Shown: positions 5,576 to 7,631 of the stretch, one piece after another | How the letters are laid out: each line of letters opens with the position of its first letter | Position numbering within the stretch: position 1 is the first letter of the stretch | From: an uncultured Pseudomonadota bacterium | Lineage (GTDB): Bacteria; Pseudomonadota; Alphaproteobacteria; RF32; CAG-239 | Assembly (NCBI GenBank): GCA_902767055.1 | Contig: CACXFX010000089.1 | Span: 1-7,631, forward strand | Length of the DNA: 7,631 nucleotides | Reading direction: 5' to 3' | Made by a program: the position numbers and the translations under genes | The notes under the pieces: generated by a model | Seen by the model: the letters and a program-made list of their open reading frames with translations, nothing else | What the model was told of the DNA's origin: nothing | Database searches by the model: none

Positions 5576-6943
5576 ATGAGTAAAAAGCCGAGTATACAAT
5601 TTGTTTGTCGTGAATGTGGGGCAACTTATCCTAAGTGGCAGGGAAAATGCGATTCTTGCGGTCAGTGGAATACTTTGGAAGAAGAAAAGCTTGAACCGGC
5701 CGGATTTTCGGTTTTGAATCCAAAGAAAAAAGGTAATATTCTTGAGTTTGTATCTTTAAGCGGCGGTGCTGAAAGTTATCAACGCCTTAAAACAGGGATT
5801 AAAGAAATTGACCGCGTTTCGGGTGGCGGATTGGTGCCTGGATCGGCGATTTTAGTCGGCGGTGATCCGGGAATCGGTAAATCGACACTGTTGTTGCAGA
5901 TTGCCTCGGGTGTGGCGCTGAAAAATCCGGATTTGAATTGTTATTATATTTCGGGCGAAGAAGCGCTTGATCAGGTCAGAATTCGTGCCGAGCGTTTAGG
6001 TGTTGCTCAAAGCCCTGTTAAATTGGCTTCGACAACCGAGGTTAAAGATATTGTGACAACGCTTGAAAAAGCAAATCCGACGCTTGTTATTATCGATTCA
6101 ATCCAAACAATGTATTTGGAAGATGTCGAATCGACACCGGGAAGCGTTTCGCAGGTCAGAGCCTGTGCTTACGAATTAATTAAACTTGCCAAGAAAAAAG
6201 GGTTTATCTTGTTTTTAGTAGGGCATGTCACCAAGCAAGGTGCGATTGCCGGGCCTCGAATTTTGGAACATATGGTTGACACAGTGCTTTATTTTGAGGG
6301 TGAACGAGGTCACCATTTCAGAATTTTAAGAGCGGTAAAAAATCGTTATGGCGCAACTGATGAAATCGGTGTTTTTGAAATGCAGGATAAAGGTTTGGTC
6401 GAGGTTGAAAATCCGTCAGCACTCTTTTTGGCTGAAAGACAGGGTAACGTATCCGGTTCTTGCGTATTTGCGGGTATTGAGGGATCGCGGCCCGTACTTG
6501 TTGAAATACAGGCACTTGTCAGCCAAAGCGGTTATGCCGCGCCAAAGCGTGCCGTTGTCGGTTGGGATTCAAACAGGCTGTCAATGATTTTGGCTGTTTT
6601 GGAAGCACGTTGCGGTTATAATTTCAGCGGTCAAGATGTTTATTTGAATATCGCGGGCGGGCTTAAAATATCAGAGCCGGCGGCTGATTTGGCAGTTGCA
6701 ATGGCGGTTATATCTTCACTGTCGAACAAGCCTTTGCCGTCGGATATGGTTATTTTCGGTGAAATCGGTTTATCGGGTGAAATCCGTGCCGTATCGCAGC
6801 CTTCACTTCGCTTAAAAGAAGCCGCAAAACTCGGGTTTACGAATGCAATTGTACCGACAAGCTTTAAAAAAGAAACAAAATCAGTCGATATTTCATGTTA
6901 TGAAATCGGCAATGTTCATCGTTTAATCAATTGGTTTAATTAA
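5576..6943 (+). CDS. radA: DNA repair protein RadA (Sms)
   Basis: RadA is a RecA-like DnaB-type ATPase that processes recombination intermediates and promotes branch migration with RecA. The 455-aa protein shows the N-terminal zinc finger C11-x2-C14 ... C25-x2-C28, Walker A GDPGIGKS (96-103), Walker B LVIIDS (170-175) and the RadA-specific K-N-R-Y-G motif (255-259; most members have Phe at the fourth place). A Lon-like C-terminal domain follows (about 280-455). The start at 5576 is chosen because GAGG (5566-5569) lies 6 bases upstream and the zinc finger then starts at residue 11. The same frame is open upstream to 5411, but that part overlaps mlaF and reads as a non-homologous Lys/Arg-rich shadow. 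It sits one base after mlaF and 12 bases before cvpA. Confidence 0.96.
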   Translation: MSKKPSIQFVCRECGATYPKWQGKCDSCGQWNTLEEEKLEPAGFSVLNPKKKGNILEFVSLSGGAESYQRLKTGIKEIDRVSGGGLVPGSAILVGGDPGIGKSTLLLQIASGVALKNPDLNCYYISGEEALDQVRIRAERLGVAQSPVKLASTTEVKDIVTTLEKANPTLVIIDSIQTMYLEDVESTPGSVSQVRACAYELIKLAKKKGFILFLVGHVTKQGAIAGPRILEHMVDTVLYFEGERGHHFRILRAVKNRYGATDEIGVFEMQDKGLVEVENPSALFLAERQGNVSGSCVFAGIEGSRPVLVEIQALVSQSGYAAPKRAVVGWDSNRLSMILAVLEARCGYNFSGQDVYLNIAGGLKISEPAADLAVAMAVISSLSNKPLPSDMVIFGEIGLSGEIRAVSQPSLRLKEAAKLGFTNAIVPTSFKKETKSVDISCYEIGNVHRLINWFN

Positions 6944-6955
6944 GAGGTTTAAAAA

Positions 6956-7630
6956 ATGCATCAGCTGAATAATTTAGATGTTGTTTTAATTATTTTTACC
7001 ATTCTTTCAATGGTTATATCACTTGCTCGCGGGCTTGTTAAAGAAGTCCTTTCAATTATCGGATGGATTTTGGTATCTATCTTTATTTTTTATTTATTGC
7101 CCTATCTGACACCGCTTGTCAAAAATTATGTTGCAAGTTCAATGACGGCAGCATTTGTTGCCGCACTGATTTTGCTTGTGGTATTTTATATATTATGGTT
7201 TTTAGCCACATTTAAAATGCTTAAAAAACTGCGTAAAAGCAAGCTTTCAGGCTTAGATAGAGGATTGGGTTTGATTTTTGGGGCATTAAGGGCATTTTTG
7301 CTTGTTGTTTTGTTTCATATTTTGCTCTCAACATTATTGCCAGAAGAAACAAAAGCACCGTTTTTCGCAGACAGTAAGTACTTTGAAATTGCGGGTGATT
7401 TTTCTGAGCCGATTAAAAATTTAATCCCTGAAGAAACGCTTGAAACCTTAAAAGAGAAGTCTAAAGTCAAAAAATCAAAAGACAAAAAAGATTCAAAAGA
7501 ATTGTTTGAAAAACTGGCAGAACCTCAAGTTGAAAAAATTTCACCTCAAGAAAAAGATTCTCAACAGCAAGGTTATGATAAAAATGAAATAAAAAGTCTT
7601 GACAGACTGATTGAAAATGAGATAGAATAA
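6956..7630 (+). CDS. cvpA: CvpA-family inner-membrane protein
   Basis: CvpA was named for a requirement in colicin V production and is linked to envelope stress tolerance; its biochemical role is not settled. The 224-aa protein has about four membrane segments (about 9-23, 31-50, 62-85, 104-128). Family residues include D8, R25-G26 with E30, and the loop motif L-D-R-G-L-G (100-105) followed by GALRA. A long charged, Lys/Glu-rich tail (about 160-210) ends in GYDKNEIKSLDRLIE (206-220), a closing motif common in alphaproteobacterial CvpA. AAGAGG (6942-6947) overlaps the radA stop, 8 bases before the ATG. In many alphaproteobacteria radA-cvpA is followed by purF, so purF is expected just right of the window. 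The stop codon is the last complete codon here, so the gene is intact. Confidence 0.88.
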   Translation: MHQLNNLDVVLIIFTILSMVISLARGLVKEVLSIIGWILVSIFIFYLLPYLTPLVKNYVASSMTAAFVAALILLVVFYILWFLATFKMLKKLRKSKLSGLDRGLGLIFGALRAFLLVVLFHILLSTLLPEETKAPFFADSKYFEIAGDFSEPIKNLIPEETLETLKEKSKVKKSKDKKDSKELFEKLAEPQVEKISPQEKDSQQQGYDKNEIKSLDRLIENEIE

Positions 7631-7631
7631 A

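Noticed and set aside
1..7631. CRISPR arrays, insertion sequences, tRNA or rRNA genes
   Set aside because: I saw no regularly spaced repeats, transposase motifs, terminal inverted repeats, tRNA cloverleaf or rRNA-like segments.

Overview
The window carries nine complete protein genes and one probable small-RNA gene. The base composition is AT-rich, with many A/T third positions. Several features suggest an alphaproteobacterium: a short HPr kinase made only of the kinase half, a Cys-containing membrane-anchored nuclease-fold protein, the order radA then cvpA, and a CvpA ending in a GYxxxE..LDRLIE-like tail. A fermentative L-lactate dehydrogenase together with low GC would fit a host-associated or anoxic (for example gut) lineage. 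The taxonomic placement is inference from gene content, not from a marker-gene search.

Left part, minus strand (1-871). A DedA/YqaA-type membrane protein (236-820) has its own strong promoter, TTGACA-17-TATAGT. Beyond its stop codon a second promoter (TTGACA-17-CATTAT) reads into about 160 bases of hairpin-rich, apparently non-coding sequence. This ends in a clear Rho-independent terminator at 17-53. I read it as an unassigned small RNA with an exposed anti-Shine-Dalgarno-like CUCCUCC motif, and it is the most novel-looking item here.

Right part, plus strand (967-7630). Eight genes run in the same direction: L-lactate dehydrogenase (ldh), a membrane-anchored nuclease-fold protein with degenerate active-site residues, tsaE (tRNA t6A modification), short hprK (PTS regulatory kinase), mlaE and mlaF (lipid-transport ABC permease and ATPase), radA (recombination ATPase) and cvpA (inner-membrane protein). 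From the nuclease-like gene onward the gaps are 1 to 51 bases and there is no convincing internal terminator, so an operon or overlapping operons is likely. A weak promoter is possible in the 71-base gap after ldh.

The plus-strand genes do not form one pathway. They group housekeeping (t6A synthesis, DNA repair), envelope functions (MlaE/F, CvpA, membrane-bound nuclease-like protein) and carbon-metabolism control (HprK, lactate dehydrogenase). MlaE/F lack an adjacent MlaD and HprK lacks adjacent HPr/EIIA, so partners must lie elsewhere or be absent.
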